NCBI GenBank assembly: GCA_900763885.1
Contig: CAAFLY010000308.1
Span: 1 to 8,043, forward strand
DNA: 8,043 bases
Direction of reading: 5' to 3'
From: Clostridia bacterium
Lineage (GTDB): Bacteria; Bacillota; Clostridia; Oscillospirales; CAG-272
Shown here: in pieces, positions 1-7,500 of the stretch
Layout: every line of letters starts with the position of its first letter
Position numbering within the stretch: the stretch's first letter is position 1
Made by a program: the position numbers and the translations under genes
The notes under the pieces: model-generated
Told to the model about the DNA's origin: nothing
The model's input: only the letters and a program-made list of their open reading frames with translations
Database searches by the model: none

Positions 1-18
1 CCTCGTATCATAAGAATT

Positions 19-41
19 GGCAGATAAAAAGTGCATCTGCC
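19..41. repeat. Perfect 7-bp inverted repeat near the left edge
   Basis: GGCAGAT (19-25) and ATCTGCC (35-41) flank a nine-base spacer. It lies downstream of the leftward promoter, so it would be in the leader or early coding part of that transcript. No T-run follows on either strand. It could be a leader hairpin or an operator; no function can be assigned. Confidence 0.4.
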
Positions 42-70
42 GGACACAAAAAATCAGCAGGTTTTGAGAT

Positions 71-76
71 TCCTCC
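71..76 (-). promoter_or_regulatory. Shine-Dalgarno-like site with no ordinary start codon at usual distance
   Basis: The minus strand reads TAGGAGGAATC here, about 20 bases below the predicted -10. No ATG, GTG or TTG lies 5-13 bases downstream. A CTG codon (58-60) is 10 bases away and opens a frame that runs without a stop to the window edge through an in-frame ATG at 36. Either CTG is used, the true start is beyond the edge, or the site is not a ribosome site. Confidence 0.4.
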
Positions 77-94
77 TATACGATTCTTACCATC

Positions 95-103
95 AGTATA
101 CCA
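95..103 (-). promoter_or_regulatory. Extended -10 promoter pointing out of the left edge
   Basis: The minus strand reads TGGTATACT (95-103), an extended -10 (TGn plus TATACT). No good -35 lies at 16-18 bases; a TTGTCA (123-128) sits 22 bases upstream, too far for usual spacing. Extended -10 promoters can work with a weak -35. It lies just beyond the lipoprotein terminator, where a promoter for the next gene is expected. Confidence 0.5.
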
Positions 104-161
104 CATTGTCCCCGTCGGATTGTGACAAAAGTGCGGATTTTTTGAAAATCTTCCGGGAACG

Positions 162-197
162 AAAAAGGACCGCAATGGATTTCTCCAATACGATCCC
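162..197 (-). terminator. Rho-independent terminator of the lipoprotein gene
   Basis: On the minus strand, arm 184-197 pairs with arm 167-179 around a GAAA loop (180-183). This gives about 12-13 pairs including wobbles and one T-T mismatch, followed at once by five T (162-166). It begins 38 bases after the stop codon at 236. The GAAA tetraloop, stem and T-run make this the clearest terminator in the window. Confidence 0.8.
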
Positions 198-235
198 TGT
201 TCTCTTATGGTGCAGTCATGTGGTCGCGGAATGAA

Positions 236-706
236 TTACTGAGCCTCTTCTGTTTCGGTTTCGAACTCCGGTTCAAACGGGGTAGCGCTGTAAATCAACT
301 CGATCACATCACCCTCTGCTACGAGGTTGATGCCCATTCTGCCGTTTTCAGGCTCAATACCGTTTGCGGTGTAGTACCAGCCGTAGATGTTCACATCATC
401 GGCGTAGTTCTTGTATTCTTCGCCATCGAGCGTGATGGATTTAAAGCCAAGACCATCATCCGCAATGGTGAAGGTAATTTCGTTGTGCTGGAACGCGAGC
501 TCTGCCGCCTTGAGGACTGTCGGCGGATTGTCAACGGTACCTTCCACAGTCAGTTCAAACGGACCGAACTTGGTTTCGCCATCCACAACAGCGGATACCG
601 TGCATTTTACGGAAACCTTTTCCACCTTTTCACCACCACAAGCTGCGGCAGACAGCGCGACCATCAGGATCACGAGTGCGAGTGCTACAAATCTGATCTT
701 TTTCAT
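236..706 (-). CDS. Small secreted lipoprotein with DUF4430-like domain
   Basis: A 156-residue protein with a lipoprotein signal peptide: MKK start, hydrophobic core about 6-19, and SAAAC with the candidate lipid-bearing cysteine at 23. The residue three before the cysteine is Ala rather than the usual Leu, so cleavage is likely but not textbook. The mature part (about 30-141) resembles DUF4430, a beta-rich domain akin to the C-terminal part of cobalamin carriers: an early stretch like xxPTVLKAAELAF (about 60-72), GWYYTANG (109-116) and a closing EGDVIELIY (131-139). The substrate or partner is unknown; members are usually cell-surface or secreted. The tail ends in FETETEEAQ, a Glu-Thr stretch like that of the penicillin-binding protein. 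The gene has its own promoter, ribosome site and terminator and stands alone. Lipoprotein: secure. Domain: moderate. Function: not known. Confidence 0.75.
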   Translation of the reverse strand: MKKIRFVALALVILMVALSAAACGGEKVEKVSVKCTVSAVVDGETKFGPFELTVEGTVDNPPTVLKAAELAFQHNEITFTIADDGLGFKSITLDGEEYKNYADDVNIYGWYYTANGIEPENGRMGINLVAEGDVIELIYSATPFEPEFETETEEAQ

Positions 707-714
707 TTTTTGTT

Positions 715-720
715 CCTCCT
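715..720 (-). promoter_or_regulatory. Ribosome binding site of the lipoprotein gene
   Basis: AGGAGG on the minus strand lies eight bases before the ATG at 706, an ideal distance. It settles the start codon, which is followed directly by the lysine-rich beginning of a signal peptide. Confidence 0.85.
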
Positions 721-745
721 AAAAGTTTTCTGAAAGACCGTACCT

Positions 746-774
746 ATTATACATGATGCTTCTAAAAAAGTCAA
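746..774 (-). promoter_or_regulatory. Near-consensus sigma-A promoter for the lipoprotein gene
   Basis: On the minus strand TTGACT (769-774) and a perfect TATAAT (746-751) are separated by exactly 17 bases. This matches the housekeeping consensus at 11 of 12 positions. Transcription should begin near 739 and leave a leader of about 33 nt, so the lipoprotein gene is probably expressed independently of the genes upstream. Confidence 0.85.
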
Positions 775-797
775 TACATTTGTCCATATTTTCTTTG

Positions 798-866
798 AAA
801 TTTCCGGATCAAATTTGCGCTATTTTTTAAAAACAGCTTGGATGCTTTTTGTTTTTCCGGGAATTT
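798..866 (-). other. Nested inverted repeats after the TspO-like gene, possible weak terminator
   Basis: Arms 798-808 and 856-866 are inverted copies matching at 10 of 11 positions. Between them, 829-850 holds a short A/T-rich hairpin: on the minus strand AAAAAGC, a six-base loop, GCTG, then TTTTT. The inner element resembles a weak terminator with a U-run, but its stem has only two G-C pairs and a bulge. This lies between the TspO-like stop (895) and the lipoprotein promoter (746-774), where a terminator would be expected. Confidence 0.3.
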
Positions 867-894
867 GCCAGTATGGTACGGATTTCGCTGTTGC

Positions 895-1389
895 TTAGTT
901 GCTTACGATAAACATGACTGTCCAAACCATAAAGTATACTTCAAGAATAACGACCGGGATGGCACAAAGAAAGCAGAGAATCGAATGGCGCAGCACCCGG
1001 ATGGAAAGCAAGATACACAGACAGGTCGCGGCGATGAGGAGACACAGCGCGAACACGGTATGCCAGAACGAGAAGAACACCGGATACCACGCAAGGCAGA
1101 GCGTATAGGCAATCACTGTGAGAGATGGCAGCGCGTACGGCATACCCGGCACGGTAAGCAGCATTCCGACAAGCCAGCCGAAATGCGCATACAACACGAG
1201 CCAGACCACAAAGTGACCGCTCAAGCCGAATACCGCCCAAGGAATCACCGCGGTATGGAACACGATCGGTGCCGCTGTGCCGTTGACCCACAGCAGAATC
1301 CCGCAAAACGCTGTGACAAATGCGAGGGCAGCATAAAGAGCGATATGGCAGCGGAGTCGTCTCCATTCGCAGGGCAGCTGTTTTCCCAT
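895..1389 (-). CDS. Polytopic membrane protein, divergent TspO/MBR-like
   Basis: A 164-residue, very hydrophobic protein with about five predicted membrane helices (near 16-35, 52-77, 84-101, 110-131 and 138-161). That number and length match the TspO/MBR (tryptophan-rich sensory protein) family, whose members bind porphyrins or related ligands in the membrane. An early PWAVFG (50-55) resembles the family's Pro-Trp-x-Phe-Gly segment. The second half has WYPVFF (101-106), like the family's W-x-P-x-FF, and ends with a proline followed 19 residues later by the terminal Asn, the spacing of the family's PYxxW...LN ending. However, the Trp and Tyr of PYxxW are missing and nine cysteines are present. 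The gene starts 107 bases after ponA with no clear promoter between, so co-transcription is likely. It could instead be an unrelated small membrane protein. That it is a membrane protein is secure; the family is moderate and the function unknown. Confidence 0.55.
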   Translation of the reverse strand: MGKQLPCEWRRLRCHIALYAALAFVTAFCGILLWVNGTAAPIVFHTAVIPWAVFGLSGHFVVWLVLYAHFGWLVGMLLTVPGMPYALPSLTVIAYTLCLAWYPVFFSFWHTVFALCLLIAATCLCILLSIRVLRHSILCFLCAIPVVILEVYFMVWTVMFIVSN

Positions 1390-1400
1390 AAGAACGATCA

Positions 1401-1406
1401 CCTCCT
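1401..1406 (-). promoter_or_regulatory. Ribosome binding site that fixes the start of the TspO-like gene
   Basis: The minus strand reads AGGAGGTGATC across 1396-1406, an unbroken complement to the usual 3' tail of bacterial 16S rRNA (GATCACCTCCT). The GTG that could serve as an upstream start (1399-1401) lies inside this site and cannot be the start. The ATG at 1389 is 11 bases from AGGAGG and is chosen instead. Confidence 0.8.
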
Positions 1407-1444
1407 ATGGCAGGGTATGATCGTTCCATGGAAAATATGCGCGC

Positions 1445-1465
1445 CCACGGTACGCTCTATCGTGG
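1445..1465 (-). other. Small inverted repeat after ponA
   Basis: CCACG (1445-1449) and CGTGG (1461-1465) form a five-base stem with an 11-base loop, about 30 bases after the ponA stop. GTTCC (1423-1427) can instead pair with GGAAC (1464-1468), which shares two bases with the first stem. The only T-rich stretch after it on the minus strand is ATATTTT, eight bases away. This is a poor terminator, so read-through into the next gene is plausible. Confidence 0.25.
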
Positions 1466-1496
1466 AACAGGTACAGATGACAGCGGGAAAACGGAT

Positions 1497-4298
1497 TTAG
1501 AAGAACGGGCTGTCCACCCCCAGATCCGGGAACAGACTGCCGAACGGATCGTCCGTCTCGGTCTCGGTCTCGGTTTCTGTATCCCACGGAGAAGCGGTCT
1601 CGCCGGTATGATCGTCGCCGTAGATGTCGTTTTCATCGGGAAACGGATCCGCTTCGATTTCTGTCTCTGTTTCGGTTTCCGGCGGGACATATCCGCCTTC
1701 CCATCGGCGATAATCGCAGTGGATATAACAGTAGGCGTTGTATGCCGTCGTCGCGTAGGAGCTGCCGCAGAAATGACCTTCTCCAAGCGAATTGTAGAAG
1801 AATGGCAGCCCGCCCCATTTGCACGGCATGATATTCGCCGGAAGCTCCCGATACACGTATTGGGCGTCCTCCACGTAGATCTCTGTCGGGAAATCGCGGC
1901 TTGTCACCTTGATGAGCGCGACATTGACGAGATCTCCCGCGCTGCAATCCGGCGAAGCGATCAATCCGGTGGACGAATCCTTCTGGACGATCACATGCGT
2001 GGAGCAGTATTCCGTCGGTGCGGATTCACGGGTGAAGTAGCCGACCTCCGCCCGACTGCCACGCGGATCCAGTGCGCACGCGTCAGAGCAGAGCAGGCCG
2101 GAATCGCGGCAGTACGTGACCTCGATCACACCGGCGGAGCGTTCAAACTTTTTGAGCGGTTCCCCGCCGTTTGCCGCAGCGTCGATGTATTTTTTGTGCA
2201 GCATCGTCATGACGGTATCCCACGTCTGCTGGGACGGATTGGGTCCGAATGCGCTGAGCGTCTGGTTCATATCGTAGCCGGTCCATACACCGCCGACATA
2301 ATACGGGGTATAGCCGACAAAATACCGGTCGAAGTCCGCGTTGGTGGTACCGGTTTTGCCGGCGACATCCACGGAATTCTTGAGCGTCAGTCCGGACGCG
2401 GTACCGGTTTTAACGACGTTCTGGAGCATGATCGTCATGATGGTCGCGCTCTCATCGCTGATGACGATCTCCGGATCGTCCTCGTTGTTCAGGACCATAT
2501 TGTCGCCGCTGTCCGTGACGTAGAGATACAGATTCGGTGTATTGTAGACCCCGTTGTTCTGGAAAATGCAATACGCGGCGGTCAGCTCCTCGACGGTCAG
2601 ACCGTAATTAAGCTGCCCCAGTCCGAGGGCGGCAAGACCCTTATCGGTGATCGTTGTGCCATTGGAGCGGGTGACGGAATCGATCAGGCTGTGGATATGG
2701 AGCTTATCGTGCGCGAAGGCAAAGGATCGCTCTACGGTCAGTTCGGAGAGAACTTTCAATGGGATGGTGTTCACCGATCGGGCGATCGCGCTGTGGATGG
2801 TCGTCAAACCGCGGTACGTGTCCGGGTAGTTATGCGGATACGGATCGGTGCCGCCGTTTGCTGTTTCCTCGAAATAAAGGGGAGTGTCGTCGATCACGGA
2901 GCCGTAGGTGATGATCCCGGCGTCGAGAGCGGGCGCGTATACGGTTATGGGCTTGATGGCGGATCCCGGCGGACGGACTGCCTGGGTCGCGCGGTTGGTG
3001 CCGAGATTGATGATCTTCTCTCCCTTGCCGCCGACCAGTCCCAGCACGTCTCCGGTATACGGATCCATGACGACCATGGCGGACTGCGGCTGAAGTCCCG
3101 ATCCGCTCTGAGGCATATATTCCTTATCGTTTACATAGACGAGCTCTAAGGTTTCCTGTACCTCCAGATCGATCGGCAGGTAGATCTTGTAGCCGCTGGA
3201 GAGAACCTTCTTTCCCGCCCATTCCGCGGACATCCCGAGCTTTTCCACCATGTCCGCCTTGAGCTGGGCAATGACGGATTCGATATACCACGAATAGATG
3301 TGGAAGCCTTCGTTTGTGAGATTGGCCTCTTTCTGCTTGTCGAAATACGTAATGCCGAGATCGGCGGTATAGGCGGCTTCCGCTTCCGCCTCGGAGATTT
3401 TGCCGAGCTCCAGCATCCGGTAGATCACGTCGTTGCGTCGTCCGGTATTGCCCTTTCTCACGACATCGCCGTTTTCATCGAGCACATCGTCGTTGTGATA
3501 GAGCGGTTCATACTGCGACGGGTTTTTCACGATCGCAGCGAGCGCAGCGCACTGTACGAGATTCAATTCGGATACATCCTTGTCGAAATAGAGGTTCGCG
3601 GCGGCCTGCACACCGTAACAGTTGTTGCCGAGGTACACGATGTTGAGGTATTTTTCGAGAATTTCTTCCTTACTGTAATCCTTTTCGACGTTCAGCGCAC
3701 GGAAGATCTCCGCGACCTTTCGCTGGATACGTACCTCGTCCTCATGCGTCGCGTTTTTGACGAGCTGCTGGGTGATGGTGGATCCGCCGGCTACGGAATC
3801 GCCGGTAAAGTATTTGAACACCGCCTTGCCGGTCGTCAGCCAGTCCACGCCGTTGTGCGAGAAGAAACGGTGGTCCTCAATGGACACAAACGCTTCGATC
3901 AGTGCTTTGGGGAACTTGCTATACGGCACGTAGATGCTGTTTTCGGCGCCGGTGATCCGCTGATCCTCCCATTCGACCGGCGTACCGTTGCGGTTGATGC
4001 GATCCTCGGCGGTCTTATACTGCATCACGTAGAACCGTGTTGTCGTCGTACCGGATTCCGCAATATCGAGCAGTGCCGGATCAATGGTCAGATCGAGGTA
4101 GTTGTTGATGTAGATGGCGAAGACGGAGCCGACAATGATCCCGGTGATCAGACCGATGAGCAGTACGGTGAGGAGAATATTCAGCACATACGACAGAGCG
4201 CGCAGACAGCCCTTGCCGAACATTCCGAATACCCGCAGCACCTCCAGCCCCCAGTTGACCTCGGTTTCGTCTCCGTGTTTTTCTGGAAATTCTGCCAT
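1497..4298 (-). CDS. ponA: Bifunctional class A penicillin-binding protein (PBP1A type)
   Basis: Membrane-anchored enzyme that polymerises lipid II into glycan strands and cross-links their peptides outside the cell; beta-lactams target this family. I chose the ATG at 4298 (933 residues) because AAGGAG lies upstream, though 16 bases away; the TTG at 4337 has no such site. Order: short cytoplasmic end, membrane helix about 36-65, GT51 transglycosylase with EDHRFFSHNG (141-150; E141 probably catalytic), GGSTITQQ (171-178) and RKVAE (193-197), then transpeptidase with SAIK (nucleophile S446), SVN (508-510) and KTGT (648-651). Both active sites look intact. Beyond the last motif lie some 280 residues, which after the end of the transpeptidase fold contain nine cysteines (730, 737, 741, 765, 785, 826, 844, 857, 861) and two Glu-Thr tracts (about 874-880 and 908-915). 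The first of these cysteines sit in a CxDSGLLCSDAC-type segment familiar from clostridial relatives. The symbol reflects the family; the paralogue is not certain. Confidence 0.95.
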   Translation of the reverse strand: MAEFPEKHGDETEVNWGLEVLRVFGMFGKGCLRALSYVLNILLTVLLIGLITGIIVGSVFAIYINNYLDLTIDPALLDIAESGTTTTRFYVMQYKTAEDRINRNGTPVEWEDQRITGAENSIYVPYSKFPKALIEAFVSIEDHRFFSHNGVDWLTTGKAVFKYFTGDSVAGGSTITQQLVKNATHEDEVRIQRKVAEIFRALNVEKDYSKEEILEKYLNIVYLGNNCYGVQAAANLYFDKDVSELNLVQCAALAAIVKNPSQYEPLYHNDDVLDENGDVVRKGNTGRRNDVIYRMLELGKISEAEAEAAYTADLGITYFDKQKEANLTNEGFHIYSWYIESVIAQLKADMVEKLGMSAEWAGKKVLSSGYKIYLPIDLEVQETLELVYVNDKEYMPQSGSGLQPQSAMVVMDPYTGDVLGLVGGKGEKIINLGTNRATQAVRPPGSAIKPITVYAPALDAGIITYGSVIDDTPLYFEETANGGTDPYPHNYPDTYRGLTTIHSAIARSVNTIPLKVLSELTVERSFAFAHDKLHIHSLIDSVTRSNGTTITDKGLAALGLGQLNYGLTVEELTAAYCIFQNNGVYNTPNLYLYVTDSGDNMVLNNEDDPEIVISDESATIMTIMLQNVVKTGTASGLTLKNSVDVAGKTGTTNADFDRYFVGYTPYYVGGVWTGYDMNQTLSAFGPNPSQQTWDTVMTMLHKKYIDAAANGGEPLKKFERSAGVIEVTYCRDSGLLCSDACALDPRGSRAEVGYFTRESAPTEYCSTHVIVQKDSSTGLIASPDCSAGDLVNVALIKVTSRDFPTEIYVEDAQYVYRELPANIMPCKWGGLPFFYNSLGEGHFCGSSYATTAYNAYCYIHCDYRRWEGGYVPPETETETEIEADPFPDENDIYGDDHTGETASPWDTETETETETDDPFGSLFPDLGVDSPFF
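1555..1578 (-). repeat. Hexanucleotide tandem repeat encoding Glu-Thr
   Basis: Three perfect copies of GTCTCG (plus strand, 1555-1572) are followed by a diverged copy GTTTCT (1573-1578). They encode the second Glu-Thr tract of the penicillin-binding protein. The unit is six bases, so gain or loss of copies would keep the reading frame. A looser tract of similar hexamers lies near 1658-1680 and encodes the first Glu-Thr tract. Confidence 0.75.
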
Positions 4299-4374
4299 GA
4301 AAGTGGAGTGACTTCTCCTTTCCAGTGCGATTTGCAAGAACGCAGCGGTTGATTTGCGACCGCGGAAGACCCGC

Positions 4375-4396
4375 CTTTCCCGGATTTGCCGGAAAG
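4375..4396 (-). other. Stem-loop in the ponA leader
   Basis: Arms 4375-4383 (CTTTCCCGG on the plus strand) and 4389-4396 (CCGGAAAG) form eight base pairs with one bulged base at 4381 and a five-base loop. It falls inside the predicted untranslated leader, about 75 bases before the start codon. No T-run follows, so it is not a standard terminator. It could be an RNA stability or regulatory element; nothing shows which. Confidence 0.4.
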
Positions 4397-4425
4397 CTTC
4401 GCGGATAAAGAGCGTCCTTTGTTTT

Positions 4426-4454
4426 ATTATAGCCTATAAAAATGAATCTGATAT
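4426..4454 (-). promoter_or_regulatory. Candidate sigma-A promoter for the ponA-like gene
   Basis: A perfect TATAAT (minus strand, 4426-4431) lies 17 bases downstream of ATATCA (4449-4454), which matches the -35 consensus at only three of six positions. The surrounding DNA is clearly more A+T-rich than the flanking genes. Transcription would start near 4419 and give a leader of about 120 nt before the ATG at 4298. The -10 is strong and the -35 weak, so this is a moderate call. Confidence 0.5.
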
Positions 4455-4506
4455 GAACTTACTCTGATATTTGTGCCAAATCGCGGTATTTTCAAGAAAT
4501 TTTTTC

Positions 4507-4542
4507 CTGCTGTCGCGACTTTTGTCACTCCCGACATAGCAG
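4507..4542 (-). other. Imperfect hairpin just downstream of dnaE
   Basis: CTGCT plus GTCG on one arm pair with CGAC plus AGCAG on the other (4507-4515 with 4532-4542). Two unpaired bases (4536-4537) break the stem, which starts 14 bases after the dnaE stop codon. Read on the minus strand it is followed by a run of A and then TTTCTTG, so it lacks the U-tract of a rho-independent terminator. It may stabilise the dnaE 3' end or weakly attenuate read-through into ponA. Its role is unproven. Confidence 0.35.
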
Positions 4543-4556
4543 ACTCGTCCCTTCTC

Positions 4557-7500
4557 TCACCGGATCACCACATTGTCCGCCCCGCAGATCTCGCGCAGAG
4601 CATCCAGCACAAACGGTGTCGGCGCAACGGACGGATAGGGCGGTGGCGCGTAGGTGGCGCTGTCTCGGAAATAGAAGATCACAGGAACGGTTCCCTGAAA
4701 AATCGCGGCAAAGGCACAGGTGCGCGTATAGGCTACAGATTCGGCACTGTCCACGCGGAGATAGAGCCTGCGGATCTCGGGAACGCTTTGCTCTACGTAT
4801 GTGCTCCCCTCTTCCTCCGGCGGCGCATCCGGTATAGGGGGTAGCTCCGGCGCCGGATCCGGCTGTCGTGTATTGCCCGCTCCATTTGTTTCCGAAGTGA
4901 AGGAGGCGTTGTCCCGCAGCGGCAGTGCGTCGGAGAGAAGCAGACTCACGCGATCGTCCCCACGCGCACTGATATTGCCCCGGAGAATCAATGCCGCGTC
5001 CAGTGTCAGAAGATGCCCGAACTGGAGCAGCTTTTTCGGGAAACAGACGCATTCGATCTCGCCGCTCTGATCCTCCACGGTTACAAACGCCATATTGTCG
5101 CCGTTTTTGGTCGCCTTATTCGTGCGTTTCATGACGACCGCCGCGATGGTCACCTCCGTTTTGTCGTGATATCGCCCGCTCCCGCTCTCCTCCTCGGCAA
5201 ATGCGGCAAGAATCTCGTCAACGGAATCGAGCCGGAGGGTGGCAAGGTGCTTTGTGTAGTCATCGAGCAGGTGCCCGGAGAGATAGAAACCGCAGCTTTC
5301 CTTTTCGAGATAGAGCTTTTCGCGGGTGGACAGCTCCGGAAGCTCCGGATATTCGATCGCGGGCTTGGCTATTGGAATGTCGCTTGCCTCGAACAGTCCG
5401 ATCTGCCTGTCATCCGTCTTTTGCCGTGAGCGATTGTCGAGAACGCTTTCATATACGGCGAGAAGCTGACTCCGTTTTGCGCCGAGAGAATCCATGGCAC
5501 CGGAACCGATTAAGGATTCCATTTGCCGCTTGTTCCAGCCGAGAGACGCGGTCCGATCGATGAAATCCGCAAAATCCCGGTATTCCCCGCCGGAGAGCCG
5601 ATTCTCCACCACGCCCTTGATCATGTTCATCCCGATGTTCTTGATCGCCATCAGTCCAAAGCGGATGTTGTCGCCCTCCACATGGAAATCCGCGTAGCTG
5701 TGGTTCACGTCCGGCGGCAGGATGCGGATCCCCCGTCGAGCGCATTCGTTCATGTACTCCGTCAGCTTTCCCGTCGAGGACAGTACAGAGGACAAGAGCG
5801 CACTGTTGTACTCCTTGGGATAATGGGTGCGCAGATACGCTGTCCGGAATGCGATCACACCATAGGCGGCGGCATGGCTTTTGTTGAACGCGTAATTGGC
5901 AAAGCTCACAATATCGTCAAAGAGAGCCTGCGCGTCCTCCTTTGCGATCCCCTGGGATACGGCGCCGTTGAGGAACGATTCCTGCTCCTTTTCGAGAACG
6001 CCCTGCTTTTTTTTCGAGATCGCGCGCCGCACCACATCCGCGTGACCAAACGAATATCCGGCAATTTCGCGGAAGATCTGCATGACCTGCTCCTGATACA
6101 CGATGCAGCCGTAGGTGACGTCGAGAATCGGCGCGAGCTTCGGCGTGCAGTAGCGAATCGATTCGGGATGGTGGCGCGCTTCGATGTATTTCGGGATGGA
6201 GTCCATCGGTCCAGGACGGTACAGGGCGATCGCGGCGATCACGTCGTCGAGGGACTGCGGACACAGCTTCATGAGCATCTGGCGCATTCCCTCGGATTCG
6301 AGCTGGAACACCCCATCCGTTTTGCCTGCCGAAATCGCCGCATATGTCTCCGGATCGGTGGTATCCACCTTGGAGAGATCGAATGCCGGATCGTTTTCGC
6401 GAATCTGACCTACGGCGTTTTCCATGATCGTGAGGTACCGCAGTGCGAGAAAATCGAATTTGAGAAGTCCGAGCAGCGCCACCGTGTCCATATCAAACTG
6501 GGTGACGATGGTCCCACCGTTGACAGCCACAGGAACATATTCCGTCACGGGCAGATCGGTGATGACCACTCCTGCGGCGTGTGTAGAGGCGTGGCGCGGC
6601 ATTCCCTCCAGTGCGGTCGAATACGTGATGAGCTGGCGGATGCGGCTGTCGTTTTCCACCATTTCTTTGAGCTCCGGATTCGCGTCGATCGCCTTTTGGA
6701 GCGTGATCCCCATTTCCTGCGGGATCTTCTTTGCGACCACATCCACATCGGCAACGCTCATCCCCATGGCTCGTCCGACATCCCGTACCACGGCGCGCGC
6801 GGCCAGGGTGCCAAATGTGATGATCTGCGCGGTGTGGTCCTCGCCGTACTTTTCGCGGACATAGGCGATGGCCTCGTCCCGGCGATTGTAGCAGAAATCG
6901 ATGTCAAAGTCCGGCATGCTGACCCGCTCCGGATTGAGAAACCGCTCGAACAACAGGTCGAACCGGAGCGAATCGATGTCCGTGATCCCGATGAGAAACG
7001 CCACGAGACTGCCGCAGCCCGATCCTCTGCCCGGTCCCACGGGAATGCCGGCTTCCTTCGCGTGATGGACGAAATCCCACACAATGAGGTAGTATTCCGC
7101 GTACCCCATCTGCCCGATCACGGACAGCTCGTACCGGATCCGCTCGTGGTACACCTCCAGCGGGTATTCCGTGTCCAGGACGACCGTACCGTTTCGAATC
7201 CGCGCGTCCAGCCCGTCGTATGTCAGTTTTTCGAGATACGCGCCGGGTTCCATGCCGTTTTCCGGTCGATACCGCGGCAGCTTGATCTCCCCGAATGTAA
7301 AATCGTACCGACACATCGCGGCGATTTTCGCGGCATTCTCGATCGCCTCGGGATGACCGGGAAAGAGTTCTGCCATCTCGTCCGTGCTTTTGTAGTAAAA
7401 CTCGTCCGTCGCAAATCCCATGCCGCCATTTTCCGTGATCGGGGTGTTCGTCTGGATCGCAAGCAGGATCCGTTGGCTTGCGGCATCCGATTTGCGGAGA

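Noticed and set aside
218..733. A 171-codon plus-strand frame
   Set aside because: It is opposite the lipoprotein gene, which has a promoter, ribosome site, signal peptide and terminator.
1424..1433. Palindrome TTCCATGGAA as an operator
   Set aside because: Short and single, with no paired copy or clear promoter beside it. A palindrome of this size can occur by chance.
838..1500. A 220-codon plus-strand frame rich in His, Arg, Glu and Lys
   Set aside because: It is antisense to the TspO-like gene. Its charge-rich product is the usual mirror of a hydrophobic protein, and the minus strand has the perfect ribosome site.
1407..3149. A 580-codon open frame on the plus strand
   Set aside because: It lies opposite the certain penicillin-binding protein and runs into the following gap. 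Its product is rich in Arg, Asp, Val, Gly and Ile with no recognisable domain, as expected of antisense to G+C-rich codons, and no ribosome site was seen.
4335..4337. TTG start for the penicillin-binding protein
   Set aside because: No ribosome site lies before it, and the purine-rich AAGGAG would fall inside the coding part. The ATG at 4298 is a better fit.
3300..4352. A 350-codon open frame on the plus strand
   Set aside because: It is antisense to the transglycosylase half of the penicillin-binding protein, with the same low-meaning composition and no motif. The sense frame has all family motifs.
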